NCBI GenBank assembly: GCA_002432025.1
Contig: DJFE01000021.1
Span: forward strand, 1 to 64,000
Reading direction: 5' to 3'
DNA from: Candidatus Avelusimicrobium stercoris
GTDB taxonomy: Bacteria; Elusimicrobiota; Elusimicrobia; Elusimicrobiales; Elusimicrobiaceae
Length of the DNA: 64,000 nt
Positions within the stretch are counted from its first letter, which is position 1. Every line of letters begins with the position of its first letter. This document shows positions 1-8,159 of the stretch, piece after piece. The notes below the pieces were generated by a model, which worked only from the letters and a program-made list of their open reading frames with translations, made no database searches and had not been told where the DNA came from. A program made the position numbers and the translations under genes.

Positions 1-936
1 GGGGCTAATGCGTACTTAAAACAAGTAAATGTTCAAAACGGCGCTACCTTGGGCAGCACCAATACGCCCGAATACCGTTTGAGCGACAAACTGACCGTTG
101 AAAACGGCGGCACGGTAACGGCGGGGCGTGTAATGGCCAGCAATGTTACGTTTAAGGATACGAATTTTCACAAGAGTAACGTAACGGGCACCTTGTACGG
201 CAGTGATATTGCCGCAATGGGGGGTAAAGCCGATAATATGTCAATTGCTTCCACCGCCAAGATAAACAAAAGTGCGCAAACCGCCGCCAACTTGGGGCAG
301 GAAATGGAGTGGAGCAACCAATATTCCAAGGATTATGATTCTTCCGGCACCGCTAAATCTAATGGCAAAACCTACACATCCTTTTTGCTCAAAAGTAAAG
401 GAACTGGGGAAGAACAATGCACGCCCACGCAAAGCGGTCAGGAACGATATACTGAAACTTGCTCTGACGGGAGTACCAAGATTACTTATACTTGGAACTA
501 TTCCACTTGCAAATATGATGCTTCTGGCTATTGTCCGAAAGAAGGCGATGATATATCTTGCTGTGTATTGCAGAAACATATTTATCATTATTTATGGACT
601 AACTCTCCTTATTCCGATCCCAATACTGGTTGCGGTGGATTAACTGATTATAGTACCGAAATAGAGACATATTATACTGCGGCTGGGACTAAAAATAATT
701 TTGAAGGCGAACGTTGGAAGGCTTCGTGCCCTGCTAATGCAGAAATTGGAACCCATTTGCGCGGAGAAAACATAGGATGGAGTTGCCGTATTTCAGCAAC
801 GGAGCGTTCTGTGAGTTCCGTGGCGGCAGGGTGTAGTGAAGGAATAATAGAAAAACTAATTTGTCAGTGGGATAAGAATACAGACAATACCTGTACGAAA
901 AATCAAATTACTGATTTAGTTATTTCGGAACCTTAA
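1..936 (+). CDS. Secreted repeat-type, Cys-rich surface protein (5' end outside window)
   Basis: The reading frame is open from the first base, so the gene starts upstream of the window; 311 residues are visible. The first 100 or so are Asn/Gly/Thr/Val-rich with short repeated turns (for example LTVENGGTVTAG), as in right-handed beta-helix surface proteins. The remaining 190 or so are rich in cysteine (about a dozen, including a CC pair), suggesting a disulfide-bonded exported domain. It resembles the broken gene at 8554-9775 in layout and in the YLK...GGTV pattern, so I treat the two as paralogs. No enzyme motif is seen. A strong terminator follows. Function unknown; adhesin-like is inference. 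Confidence 0.6.
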   Translation, partial: GANAYLKQVNVQNGATLGSTNTPEYRLSDKLTVENGGTVTAGRVMASNVTFKDTNFHKSNVTGTLYGSDIAAMGGKADNMSIASTAKINKSAQTAANLGQEMEWSNQYSKDYDSSGTAKSNGKTYTSFLLKSKGTGEEQCTPTQSGQERYTETCSDGSTKITYTWNYSTCKYDASGYCPKEGDDISCCVLQKHIYHYLWTNSPYSDPNTGCGGLTDYSTEIETYYTAAGTKNNFEGERWKASCPANAEIGTHLRGENIGWSCRISATERSVSSVAAGCSEGIIEKLICQWDKNTDNTCTKNQITDLVISEP

Positions 937-949
937 TATTATCTCTTTT

Positions 950-977
950 AATTCCCCCGGTCTTAACCGGGGGAATT
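950..977 (+). terminator. Intrinsic terminator after the first gene
   Basis: A 12-bp perfect stem (AATTCCCCCGGT with ACCGGGGGAATT) around a 4-nt loop, 14 bases after the stop, followed by a T-rich stretch. Confidence 0.85.
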
Positions 978-1029
978 TATTTCTGGATTCTGGGTATCCT
1001 CTCGTATGAGGGCTCAAGAATGACTAATA

Positions 1030-1130
1030 AGGCAACAACAGATTCCCGACTACGACCTTCGGGAATGACCAGGAAGTCCTTACGGCTGTCATTCCCGAGC
1101 GCTCTGCACCGACAGATACTTTGAAATGAC
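1030..1130. repeat. Dispersed palindromic repeat pieces
   Basis: Contains the inverted repeat ATTCCCGA...TCGGGAAT with flanks ACAACAG and GAC, then a GTCATTCCCGAG...CGACAGAT piece. The same pieces recur near 3254-3430, 8166-8380, 8587-8755, 30198-30375 and 33395-33490. The rest of 978-1172 has no gene that I can support. Confidence 0.7.
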
Positions 1131-1172
1131 ACGGAAATTAGTCTTTTTAAAAAGTCCTTTTTCCGTGTGTTT

Positions 1173-1201
1173 TTGAACGGCGTTTTTTGGTAAAATATAT
1201 T
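1173..1201 (+). promoter_or_regulatory. Sigma-70 type promoter for the nifU-like operon
   Basis: TTGAAC, 17-nt spacer, TATATT, ending about 30 bases before the ATG. An AGGAGA ribosome site lies at 1222-1227. Confidence 0.5.
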
Positions 1202-1232
1202 AGAAAGATTTACTTTTAGACAGGAGACCTAA

Positions 1233-1934
1233 ATGAGTTGCGAAAAATGCACCCCCGAAGTACAGAATATGTGCTGCGTTTGCAAAGGCGCTAAGCACGA
1301 ACCGGCCCCGATTCCCGAAGAAGGTAAATGGGTCAAAGCCAAACAAATTACCGACATCAGCGGTCTTACGCACGGCGTTGGCTGGTGCGCTCCCCAACAG
1401 GGCGCTTGCAAACTGACGCTCAACATTAAAAACGGCGTAATTAAAGAAGCGTTGGTGGAAACCATTGGCTGCTCCGGTATGACTCACTCCGCCGCTATGG
1501 CCGCGGAAATCTTGCCCGGCAAAACCATTTTGGAAGCCTTAAACTCCGACCTCGTTTGCGATGCTATCAATACCGCTATGCGCGAACTCTTCTTGCAAAT
1601 TGTCTATGGCCGCTCCCAGAGCGCGTTCTCCGATGACGGTCTGCCGATTGGCGCCGGTATGGAAGACTTGGGTAAAGGTCATCGTTCCCAAATCGGTACG
1701 ATGTACGGCACCCAGGCCAAAGGCCCCCGCTACCTGGAAATGGCCGAAGGCTATGTGTTGGAAATCGGTTTGGATGCCAACAACGAAATTATCGGTTATA
1801 AATTTGTCAACCTGGGCAAAATGATGGACGCTATTAAGAAAGGCGAAGAACCGAAAGTGGCGTTTGAAAAGAACGTCAGCCAGTACGGCCGCTTTGACGA
1901 AGCCGTCAAAAAGATTGACCCCCGCAAAGAGTAA
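1233..1934 (+). CDS. NifU/IscU-like iron-sulfur scaffold protein, paired with GGGtGRT protein
   Basis: 233 residues. The core resembles the U-type Fe-S scaffold fold; the segment TIGCSGMTHSAAMAA matches the second conserved cysteine region of IscU/NifU. The N-terminus carries an extra Cys cluster (C3, C6, C14, C15, C17) that could bind metal. The third classical scaffold cysteine is not evident, so activity as a standard scaffold is uncertain. The start is set by AGGAGA nine bases upstream. The next gene follows after 12 bases and encodes the GGGtGRT protein, the usual partner of this NifU-like subtype; the two are presumably co-transcribed. Exact function of the pair is not established. Confidence 0.8.
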   Translation: MSCEKCTPEVQNMCCVCKGAKHEPAPIPEEGKWVKAKQITDISGLTHGVGWCAPQQGACKLTLNIKNGVIKEALVETIGCSGMTHSAAMAAEILPGKTILEALNSDLVCDAINTAMRELFLQIVYGRSQSAFSDDGLPIGAGMEDLGKGHRSQIGTMYGTQAKGPRYLEMAEGYVLEIGLDANNEIIGYKFVNLGKMMDAIKKGEEPKVAFEKNVSQYGRFDEAVKKIDPRKE

Positions 1935-1946
1935 GCCCAGGAGAAA

Positions 1947-2948
1947 ATGAATATGATTACGTTTGAAGGATACGAAAGAAGAATTGATAAAATCAACTCC
2001 GTTTTGAAAGAAAACGGCATTGCCTCCTTGGAAGAAGCCAAGGAAATCTGCACCAAAAAAGGTGTGGATGTGGAAAAAATCGTCCGCGGCATCCAGCCCA
2101 TCGCTTTTGATAACGCCGTGTGGGCCTACACCGTAGGCGCCGCCATCGCTTTGAAAAACGGCGTAAAAACCGCTGCCGAAGCCGCCGAAAAAATCGGCGT
2201 AGGCTTGCAGAGTTTCTGCATCCCCGGCTCCGTAGCCGACCAGCGCGCCGTAGGCCTCGGCCACGGTAACTTGGGTGCTATGCTTTTGAGCGAAAACACC
2301 AAATGCTTCTGCTTCTTGGCTGGGCACGAAAGTTTCGCCGCCGCCGAAGGCGCTATCGGTATTGCCCGCACCGCCAATAAAGTGCGCAAGACGCCGCTTC
2401 GCGTTATTTTGAACGGCTTGGGCAAAGACGCCGCTTATATTATTTCCCGCGTAAACGGTTTTACCTCTGTGGAAACCGAATATAACTATAAAACGGGCGA
2501 ACTCAAAATCGTAAGCGAAAAAGCCTTCTCCAACGGCGACCGCGCCAAAGTGCGCTGCTATGGTGCCGACGACGTAAACGAAGGCGTGGCGATTATGAAG
2601 CACGAAGGTGTGGACGTGTCCATTACTGGTAACTCCACCAACCCGACCCGCTTCCAGCACCCCGTAGCCGGTACCTATAAGAAATGGGCCACCGAAAACG
2701 GCAAAAAATATTTCTCCGTGGCGTCTGGCGGCGGTACTGGCCGCACCTTGCACCCGGACAATATGGCCGCGGGTCCTGCCTCTTACGGTATGACCGACAC
2801 GATGGGCCGTATGCACAGCGATGCGCAGTTTGCGGGTTCCTCTTCCGTGCCGGCTCACGTGGAAATGATGGGCCTTATCGGTATGGGTAACAACCCGATG
2901 GTAGGTGCGACGGTGGCGGTAGCCGTAGCCGTGGCCGAAGCCAAATAA
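1947..2948 (+). CDS. GGGtGRT family protein
   Basis: 333 residues. It contains the family-naming motif as SGGGTGRTLHPDNM near residues 267-280, followed by the conserved stretch around MHSDAQFAGSSSVPAHVE. The family is typically encoded next to a NifU-like protein, as here (12-base gap, AGGAG at 1937-1941), but its biochemical role is unknown. An Ala-rich N-terminal half contains an SFCIPGSVADQ segment. No transmembrane segment or signal peptide. Two ATGs lie six bases apart; the first is chosen for its ribosome-site spacing. A strong hairpin follows about 35 bases after the stop. Confidence 0.88.
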   Translation: MNMITFEGYERRIDKINSVLKENGIASLEEAKEICTKKGVDVEKIVRGIQPIAFDNAVWAYTVGAAIALKNGVKTAAEAAEKIGVGLQSFCIPGSVADQRAVGLGHGNLGAMLLSENTKCFCFLAGHESFAAAEGAIGIARTANKVRKTPLRVILNGLGKDAAYIISRVNGFTSVETEYNYKTGELKIVSEKAFSNGDRAKVRCYGADDVNEGVAIMKHEGVDVSITGNSTNPTRFQHPVAGTYKKWATENGKKYFSVASGGGTGRTLHPDNMAAGPASYGMTDTMGRMHSDAQFAGSSSVPAHVEMMGLIGMGNNPMVGATVAVAVAVAEAK

Positions 2949-2951
2949 AAT

Positions 2952-3015
2952 AACAACTTTTTTCAGTTGTTGCGAAATACGTACGAGGAACAAAGAGTAA
3001 ATCTTTGTTCCTCGT
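2952..3015. repeat. Hairpin element, copy A
   Basis: Two hairpins: AACAACT/AGTTGTT (2952-2971) and CGAGGAACAAAGA/TCTTTGTTCCTCG around GTAAAA (2984-3015). Copy B at 3183-3246 has the same plan with a different second stem. The second hairpin could also terminate the nifU-like operon, although no U-tract follows. Confidence 0.75.
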
Positions 3016-3036
3016 TACTTATTAGGGCCAACCATT

Positions 3037-3135
3037 TGCCAAATTCGTTGCATTTGGGTGTCTTTCGGGGCTTATGTGGCATATAGCCACACCGCGCCCC
3101 GACTACATCCGCCCAACTGCTTAGAATTTGACAAA
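3037..3135. other. 99-nt nested imperfect palindrome between hairpin copies
   Basis: Four nested arms pair in order: TTGCCAAATTC with GAATTTGACAA (3037-3047/3125-3135), GCATTTGGGTG with CGCCCAACTGC (3051-3061/3111-3121), TCGGGGC with GCCCCGA (3066-3072/3097-3103), and TGTGGC with GCCACA (3076-3081/3087-3092). This would form one long interrupted hairpin as RNA or as single-stranded DNA. No credible protein is encoded here. Confidence 0.65.
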
Positions 3136-3182
3136 TCAGGCAATCATCTAAAAAATTTTCAGTTGGTTGCGGACAGCACTTG

Positions 3183-3246
3183 AACAACGACTTTTTCAGT
3201 TGTTGCGAATATGCACGAAGCTCCAAACGTAAAGTTTGGCGCTTCG
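3183..3246. repeat. Hairpin element, copy B
   Basis: AACAAC/GTTGTT hairpin (3183-3188/3199-3204), the shared linker GCGAA, then CGAAGCTCCAAAC/GTTTGGCGCTTCG around loop GTAAA (3216-3246). Compared with copy A the second stem changed on both sides while the loop stayed almost the same. Confidence 0.75.
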
Positions 3247-3253
3247 TTATTAA

Positions 3254-3430
3254 TAAGAGGTCATCCTGAACTTGTTTCAGAATCTACCGCACGGGTTGTT
3301 GGCCTTTGCCGTCATCCCCGAGGGTTTGGCGGCCCGCTAGGGTGCGGCCCGCAGGGTTTTCAGAATCTACCTCTTGGGTAGTTGCCGTCATCCTGGAAAG
3401 TCGTAGTCCAGGATCCGTTGTTATCGTTTG
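3254..3430. repeat. Mosaic of dispersed repeats
   Basis: Consecutive pieces: GAGGTCATCCTGAAC...CAGAATCTACC, GTCATCCCCGAGG, GGCGGCCCGCTAGGGTGCG plus GCCCGCAGGGTTTTCAGAATC, and GTCATCCTGGAAAG...AGTCCAGGATCCG. Each recurs, sometimes inverted, at other intergenic sites in the window. Confidence 0.75.
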
Positions 3431-3509
3431 CTGTTGCTGTTTTTCCTCCACGCTTAAAAGCCCTTGAAAAAACGCCATTTCCACGCATACTAATAGTAAG
3501 GGGGCGCCT

Positions 3510-4136
3510 ATGAAAAACCTTTTTAAAGCCTATGGTTGGCTAACCGTGCTTATCCTAACGATTGGCCTCTTTTTTGCATCCGGCTGGGAGTTCGCCTCGG
3601 CAGAGGAGGAATCCTTAGAAGCCTTGCGCGGGCAAATCCCTGCGCAGTTGGATGCGCTTCGCGCGCGTGTCAATCAGGCGGGGGGAGCGGACATCAGTTT
3701 GGCCCTTTTGCTGGGCGCGCAAAACGAGGACGCCCGTATGGTGGGGGCGACGGTACTCGTCTATCAAGCGTATCCGCGAGAGCGGAAACTGGGCATTTTG
3801 CTGGCGGCTTCGGTCAAGTTTAATAAGGAGTTTTACCGCTTGCAAGAGGTAAAGGAAGACTCGCTGAAATTGGCGTTATCCCAAGCGCCCGTGGAAATGT
3901 ACGGCGTGGGCGAGACGTTTCAAACGGTGCGGGATTTATTGGAAATGCCGTCCGAACAGTTGCGCGTCGCCGTTGCACAGGCCAAAAACTTGGCGGACAA
4001 AAACAAGCGGGAAAGCGCCTTGGCGGAAACCCAAAAAACTTTGAAGGCTCGCCAAAAAGCAGAAGCCCGCTTAAAACGCGAACAGGCGCAAGCCAACCGG
4101 GTGATTAACGCGGTGAGCAAAGAAATCAAAAAGTGA
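3510..4136 (+). CDS. Secreted hypothetical protein with C-terminal coiled coil
   Basis: 208 residues. A signal peptide or N-terminal anchor spans roughly residues 8-30 (KAYGWLTVLILTIGLFFASG, cleavage possible near ASAEE). The middle is alpha-helical. Residues 155-208 are rich in Lys, Ala, Glu and Gln with heptad spacing and look like a charged coiled coil. No catalytic motif is recognised. A purine-rich AAGGGGGCG ribosome site precedes the ATG. It is transcribed alone and ends at a terminator shared with the convergent gene at 4191. Likely periplasmic; function unknown. Confidence 0.65.
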   Translation: MKNLFKAYGWLTVLILTIGLFFASGWEFASAEEESLEALRGQIPAQLDALRARVNQAGGADISLALLLGAQNEDARMVGATVLVYQAYPRERKLGILLAASVKFNKEFYRLQEVKEDSLKLALSQAPVEMYGVGETFQTVRDLLEMPSEQLRVAVAQAKNLADKNKRESALAETQKTLKARQKAEARLKREQAQANRVINAVSKEIKK

Positions 4137-4162
4137 TTTTGTTAGAGAAGGGAAAACCTTAA

Positions 4163-4189
4163 AACGGAGCGAATAAAAACCGCTCCGTT
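4163..4189. terminator. Bidirectional terminator
   Basis: AACGGAGCG/CGCTCCGTT stem with A-run on the left and T-run on the right, between two convergent genes. The T-run reaches the stop codon of the minus-strand gene. Confidence 0.8.
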
Positions 4190-4190
4190 T

Positions 4191-4820
4191 TTAGTGGATA
4201 AAAGTGCGGATAGCGGCCGCCGCGCCCAGCACGCACACCAGGCCAAAAATGGCAAAGGCCAGTTCGCCGGGCTTTGGTTTGGCGGATAGAGTTTGCTCCG
4301 GTAGCGCGTTTAAACGGCGTTGCAGGGCCGCGGGGGCTCCCACCCACAGCGCGTAACAGCAAGCCCGCCAAAAGAGCGGTTTTACCAAAATTGTGCCAAT
4401 CAAACCGCCCAGCCACAGCGTACCCCACACCCACGGCGGCAGGGGGGATTTTTTGCGCATATATTCGCAGGTGCGGCAGATAATGGCGTTTAACCCAAAA
4501 AATGTAACCGCGCCGCCCAGGGTGCGCACAAACGCCCCGCCCGCAAGCGGCTGGCCGGACAGCCGGCGGAAGCCCACCAGCACGGCCTTCCATTGGCGGA
4601 AGAGCCAATAAACCGCAAACAGCCCGCCGCTGGCGGCGTTTAAAATAAACAAGGTTCCGGCGTGGATAAAATAAAACGTGTTGGAAAGCCCCAACTCTTT
4701 TAATTGGGTGCGGCGTTCGGTGCGCTTGGCTTCGCTGGCGTAGTCCCACTTTTTCAGGGTGAGCGCATAGGCGATATACAGGGCCGCCAAAACGGCGACC
4801 ATTTGCAAAAATTGTTCCAT
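4191..4820 (-). CDS. Polytopic membrane protein of unknown function
   Basis: 209 residues with about four or five hydrophobic segments (residues 4-22, around 50-75, 95-115, 128-150 and 185-205) and basic loops such as KRTERR. No family is recognised and there are no charged residues in membrane segments that suggest transport. There is no Shine-Dalgarno; a perfect TATAAT ends six bases upstream of the ATG, so the mRNA may be leaderless. It is monocistronic and convergent with the coiled-coil secreted protein. Confidence 0.55.
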   Translation of the reverse strand: MEQFLQMVAVLAALYIAYALTLKKWDYASEAKRTERRTQLKELGLSNTFYFIHAGTLFILNAASGGLFAVYWLFRQWKAVLVGFRRLSGQPLAGGAFVRTLGGAVTFFGLNAIICRTCEYMRKKSPLPPWVWGTLWLGGLIGTILVKPLFWRACCYALWVGAPAALQRRLNALPEQTLSAKPKPGELAFAIFGLVCVLGAAAAIRTFIH

Positions 4821-4826
4821 AGGGTT

Positions 4827-4855
4827 ATTATAAAAAATTTTTCCCCGCTTGTGGA
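4827..4855 (-). promoter_or_regulatory. Promoter giving a probable leaderless mRNA
   Basis: On the minus strand TCCACA, 17 nt, TATAAT; the -10 ends six bases before the ATG at 4820, leaving no space for a ribosome site. Confidence 0.45.
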
Positions 4856-4913
4856 AAAGCCCCCTTAAATACTAAAATATATATATCTTAATATTAGGAC
4901 TATATAAACATAT

Positions 4914-6749
4914 ATGAATAACACCCGCGAGGACGTACGCAACGTAGCCATTATCGCCCACGTTGACCACGGCAAGACCACGATTGTGGATTCCCTATTA
5001 AAATTTGCCGGAGAATTTAAAGTAAAAGAAGACCAAGCCCAAGACACCGTTTTAGACTCTAACCCGCTTGAAAGAGAGCGCGGTATTACGATTTTGGCCA
5101 AGTGTACTTCTATCGGTTACAAAGGCCACACCATTAACATTGTAGATACCCCCGGCCACGCCGACTTCGGCAGCGAAGTGGAACGCGTATTGCGTATGGT
5201 GGACGGCGCTATCCTAATGGTGGACGCCGTGGAAGGCCCGATGCCGCAGACCCGCTTTGTACTGCGCAAGGCGTTGGCGTTAGGATTAAAGCCGATTGTG
5301 GTTATTAACAAAATGGACCGCGAACACGTCCGCCCCAGCGAAGTAGTGGACGAAGTGTTTAACCTTTTTATGGAACTTGGCGCAACGGACGAACAGTTGG
5401 ACTTCCCGATTATTTACGCCTCCGGCCGCGCTGGCTGGGCGAGCCTGAAAATGGAAGAAAAGGGCAAAGACATCGCCCCCATTTTGGATACGATTTTGTC
5501 CCACGTTCCCGCGCCGGAAGCAATGCCGGATGCGCCCCTGCAAATGCAGGTTACGATGTTGGACTACAATAACTTTTTGGGCCACGTCGGTATCGGCCGC
5601 ATTTTGGCTGGCAGCATTACCAAAGGTCAGCCCGTTACCCTTATTCACCCGGACGGCTCCACCACCAACGCCAAGGCCGCCAAAATTGAACGCTTTGTCG
5701 GTTTAGGCAAGGCCGAAGTGGAAAGCGCCACGGCGGGTGATATCGTTTCTATTGCCGGGTTGGAAGGAGTGGACGTGGGGGATACGATTTGCCGTCCCGA
5801 CGCCTTAAAGCCGCTTCCGCCTTTGGCTATTGACGCGCCGACGATGTCTATGGACTTTATGGTCAACGACAGCCCGTTCTCCGGCCGCGAAGGTAAATTT
5901 GTTACCAGCCGCCACCTGAAAAACCGCTTGGAAAAAGAAGCCCAAACCAATGTGGGTTTGAAGGTGGAACAGTTGGAAGGCGAAGGCAAATTTAAAGTAT
6001 ATGGCCGCGGGGAACTGCACTTAACCATTTTGATTGAAAATATGCGCCGCGAAGGTTTTGAACTGGCCGTTTCTTCCCCAGAAGTAATTTACAAAGAGGA
6101 AAACGGGCAGATTTTAGAGCCTATGGAATACTTGATTTTGGATATCAAGTCCGAATACCAAGGCGCGGTGTTTACCTCGCTAGGAACGCGCGCCGCGAAA
6201 CTGGAAAATATGGTGGCGGAAGGCGAGGACCGCTTGCGCTTGGAATATTTGATTCCGTCCCGCGCGCTTATCGGCTTTAAAAACGAACTTTTAACCAATA
6301 CCCGCGGTACGGGTATTATGCACCACAGTTTTAAGGGCTACTATCCCAAAGTGAACCTGCCGGACTTGCGCCGCAACGGGGTGCTGATCGCCAAGGAAGA
6401 CGGCGAAACCACGCCCTATGCCTTGTATGCGCTGGAAAACAACGGCGAACTCTTTTTGGGCCCGGGCGTAAAGGTATATGCGGGCGAAATCGTGGGGCAG
6501 AACTCCCGCTCCAATGACCTCGTGGTAAACCCCTGTAAAGCCAAACATTTAAGCAATATGCGCAGTAAAGCCAGCGACGAATCCTATGTGCTGACCCCGC
6601 CGCGCGTGATGAGTTTGGAACAGGCGGTGGAGTATATCGCGCCGGACGAACTGGTGGAAATTACGCCCCAATCCTTGCGTTTAAGAAAGAAAATCTTGTC
6701 GCACTTGTTGCGCAAACGCACGGAACGCGCCGAGGAAGAAGAAGCCTAA
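4914..6749 (+). CDS. typA: GTPase TypA/BipA
   Basis: 611 residues, the full family length. A translational GTPase related to EF-G that acts on the ribosome and in 50S assembly. Visible G motifs: G1 AHVDHGKT (residues 15-22), G3 DTPGH (78-82), G4 NKMD (132-135). These are followed by EF-Tu domain II, the EF-G III/V-like domains and the BipA-specific C-terminal domain (for example RGTGIMHHSFKGY). The start is fixed by the family N-terminus (RNVAIIAHVDHG). No good Shine-Dalgarno; TATATA lies seven bases upstream, so translation may be leaderless. Single gene with a strong terminator. Confidence 0.97.
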   Translation: MNNTREDVRNVAIIAHVDHGKTTIVDSLLKFAGEFKVKEDQAQDTVLDSNPLERERGITILAKCTSIGYKGHTINIVDTPGHADFGSEVERVLRMVDGAILMVDAVEGPMPQTRFVLRKALALGLKPIVVINKMDREHVRPSEVVDEVFNLFMELGATDEQLDFPIIYASGRAGWASLKMEEKGKDIAPILDTILSHVPAPEAMPDAPLQMQVTMLDYNNFLGHVGIGRILAGSITKGQPVTLIHPDGSTTNAKAAKIERFVGLGKAEVESATAGDIVSIAGLEGVDVGDTICRPDALKPLPPLAIDAPTMSMDFMVNDSPFSGREGKFVTSRHLKNRLEKEAQTNVGLKVEQLEGEGKFKVYGRGELHLTILIENMRREGFELAVSSPEVIYKEENGQILEPMEYLILDIKSEYQGAVFTSLGTRAAKLENMVAEGEDRLRLEYLIPSRALIGFKNELLTNTRGTGIMHHSFKGYYPKVNLPDLRRNGVLIAKEDGETTPYALYALENNGELFLGPGVKVYAGEIVGQNSRSNDLVVNPCKAKHLSNMRSKASDESYVLTPPRVMSLEQAVEYIAPDELVEITPQSLRLRKKILSHLLRKRTERAEEEEA

Positions 6750-6770
6750 TTGGGCGCCTAAAAAATATTT

Positions 6771-6806
6771 AAAGAGCCATACCTCTTTTGCGGTGTGGCT
6801 CTTTTT
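6771..6806 (+). terminator. Terminator of typA
   Basis: AAAGAGCCATACC/GGTGTGGCTCTTT stem (one wobble pair) followed by TTTTT. Confidence 0.88.
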
Positions 6807-6817
6807 AGTACAAAAAA

Positions 6818-6841
6818 GCCGCAAGCCTGAAAACTTGCGGC
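6818..6841 (-). terminator. Terminator of ftsA (minus strand)
   Basis: GCCGCAAG/CTTGCGGC stem; on the minus strand it is followed by six T residues. It faces the typA terminator. Confidence 0.85.
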
Positions 6842-6862
6842 GGTTTAATCTTATCCCAAAAT

Positions 6863-8023
6863 TTAATGTTCAAACAGTTGGCCTAACTTGTCCAAAAAGC
6901 CCGTAAACAGCCCAGATTCCTTGGTTTGCACTACATTGCCAGTTTGGCTTTGCTCTCGGTCCAAGGCGTGGCGGAGCAACGATAATGCGCCCGTATAAGC
7001 CGGGTTATCAGCGGGGCAATCGGTTACCAGGTGGTCCACTATGCCCAGGCGTGCTTTTTTGGCGTTAAAAATGGTTTTGGCGGATTTAATTATTTGTTTG
7101 GTTGCGCCGCTTCCGCATAAAATCAAATTGGGGGCGGGGTGCTTTAAATGCAGGCAGAACGCCTGTAAAATTTCTTTGTTAATGCCGCGCAGCATTTGGG
7201 TTTCGGCGTCTTCTACCACTTCGTCCATAATTTCGTCCGCGCCCGGTTCGTAATCTTTCAGCACTTCTTGCGCGGTTTCCACATCGTTTTGCAATAGGTC
7301 AGCCACAAACTCCGCGCGGCGGTTTAAGCCGTAGGGCAGTTCCAGCCCGTCCAGCAAAATGCCTTTGTTGTATAGCAGTACGGAAACGGATTCCTCCCCT
7401 AGGTCTAACAGGAGTGCGCCAGCGTGTTTTTCGCCCTCGGTTACCAAGGTTTCGCCCAACGCCAGCGAGGACGGCAACAGCAGGTATTCCGGGCAGCGGC
7501 AGGCAGCCAATACATTGTTTAAATTGTTTAAGTGTGTTACCAGCGCGTAGGATAAAAAGGTACCGATTTCCAAGGTGAAGCCCGCCATCCCTTTGGGGTC
7601 CAAAATTCCGGCGTTTCCGTCAATCGTATATGATTGGGGGATAATATCTATCACCTCTAACGTGTCGCTTAAATTAATCGGCACGGAGTTGCGGATAGCC
7701 TCGTCTATTTCCTTATCGCCAATAATGCGGTTGCGGGTATCAATAGATTTAAAACCGCTGGAACTTTTAAAGGATAGAAAGTTGCCGCGCAGACCAACTA
7801 CAACGGACGGCTCCCCGTTGATGTATTCGTTCATTTCCTCAAATACTTTGCTGATTCCTTCCTCGGCCCCGGCCATATCGCGCACAAACGCGCCGGAGAA
7901 CGAGCGGCAGGTCCGCCGCAGGACGTGGCGTATGCGCAGGGTGCGAGTGTCGTCATCCAGCGAGGCCAAGGCGGCGGTAATGGTTGAGCCGTAGAAATCA
8001 AGCGATAAAATATTGCGGGGCAT
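6863..8023 (-). CDS. ftsA: Cell division protein FtsA (actin-like)
   Basis: 386 residues from the ATG at 8023, which has AAAGGA upstream and begins ILSLDFYGS like the FtsA phosphate-1 region. Actin-fold landmarks: the IDGN.GILDPKGMAG segment in the 1C region, ALLLDLGEESVSVLLY (phosphate 2), LILCGSGATKQ (adenosine motif), and a C-terminal amphipathic tail (FLDKLGQLFEH) that would tether it to the membrane. FtsA links FtsZ to the membrane at the septum. It stands alone, about 14 kb from the division/wall cluster and not next to ftsQ or ftsZ, which is unusual. An in-frame extension further upstream lacks a ribosome site and is rejected. Confidence 0.87.
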   Translation of the reverse strand: MPRNILSLDFYGSTITAALASLDDDTRTLRIRHVLRRTCRSFSGAFVRDMAGAEEGISKVFEEMNEYINGEPSVVVGLRGNFLSFKSSSGFKSIDTRNRIIGDKEIDEAIRNSVPINLSDTLEVIDIIPQSYTIDGNAGILDPKGMAGFTLEIGTFLSYALVTHLNNLNNVLAACRCPEYLLLPSSLALGETLVTEGEKHAGALLLDLGEESVSVLLYNKGILLDGLELPYGLNRRAEFVADLLQNDVETAQEVLKDYEPGADEIMDEVVEDAETQMLRGINKEILQAFCLHLKHPAPNLILCGSGATKQIIKSAKTIFNAKKARLGIVDHLVTDCPADNPAYTGALSLLRHALDREQSQTGNVVQTKESGLFTGFLDKLGQLFEH

Positions 8024-8159
8024 AGTAAATCCTTTATCCCATTTTATCAAATTTGGACCAATGTCAAATTTGTAGAGGGAGCGCGTTTTTTGTGCGTTAA
8101 GCAATTTATTAAATTCCCGTCGGAGCGGGGAGAATTTTGCGGGTAGGTGTGTGCGCTCC

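Noticed and set aside
1539..2993. Long minus-strand open frame opposite the nifU-like and GGGtGRT genes
   Set aside because: No ribosome site, Phe/His/Val-rich antisense composition, and both plus-strand genes are strongly supported.
2963..3226. Minus-strand 87-codon frame across the hairpin element
   Set aside because: It runs through both hairpin copies and the palindrome, so its sequence is a by-product of the paired DNA; no start signal.
4159..4749. Second minus-strand frame overlapping the membrane protein at 4191-4820
   Set aside because: Arg/Gly/Pro-rich, no hydrophobic pattern or ribosome site; the other frame has membrane helices and a promoter.
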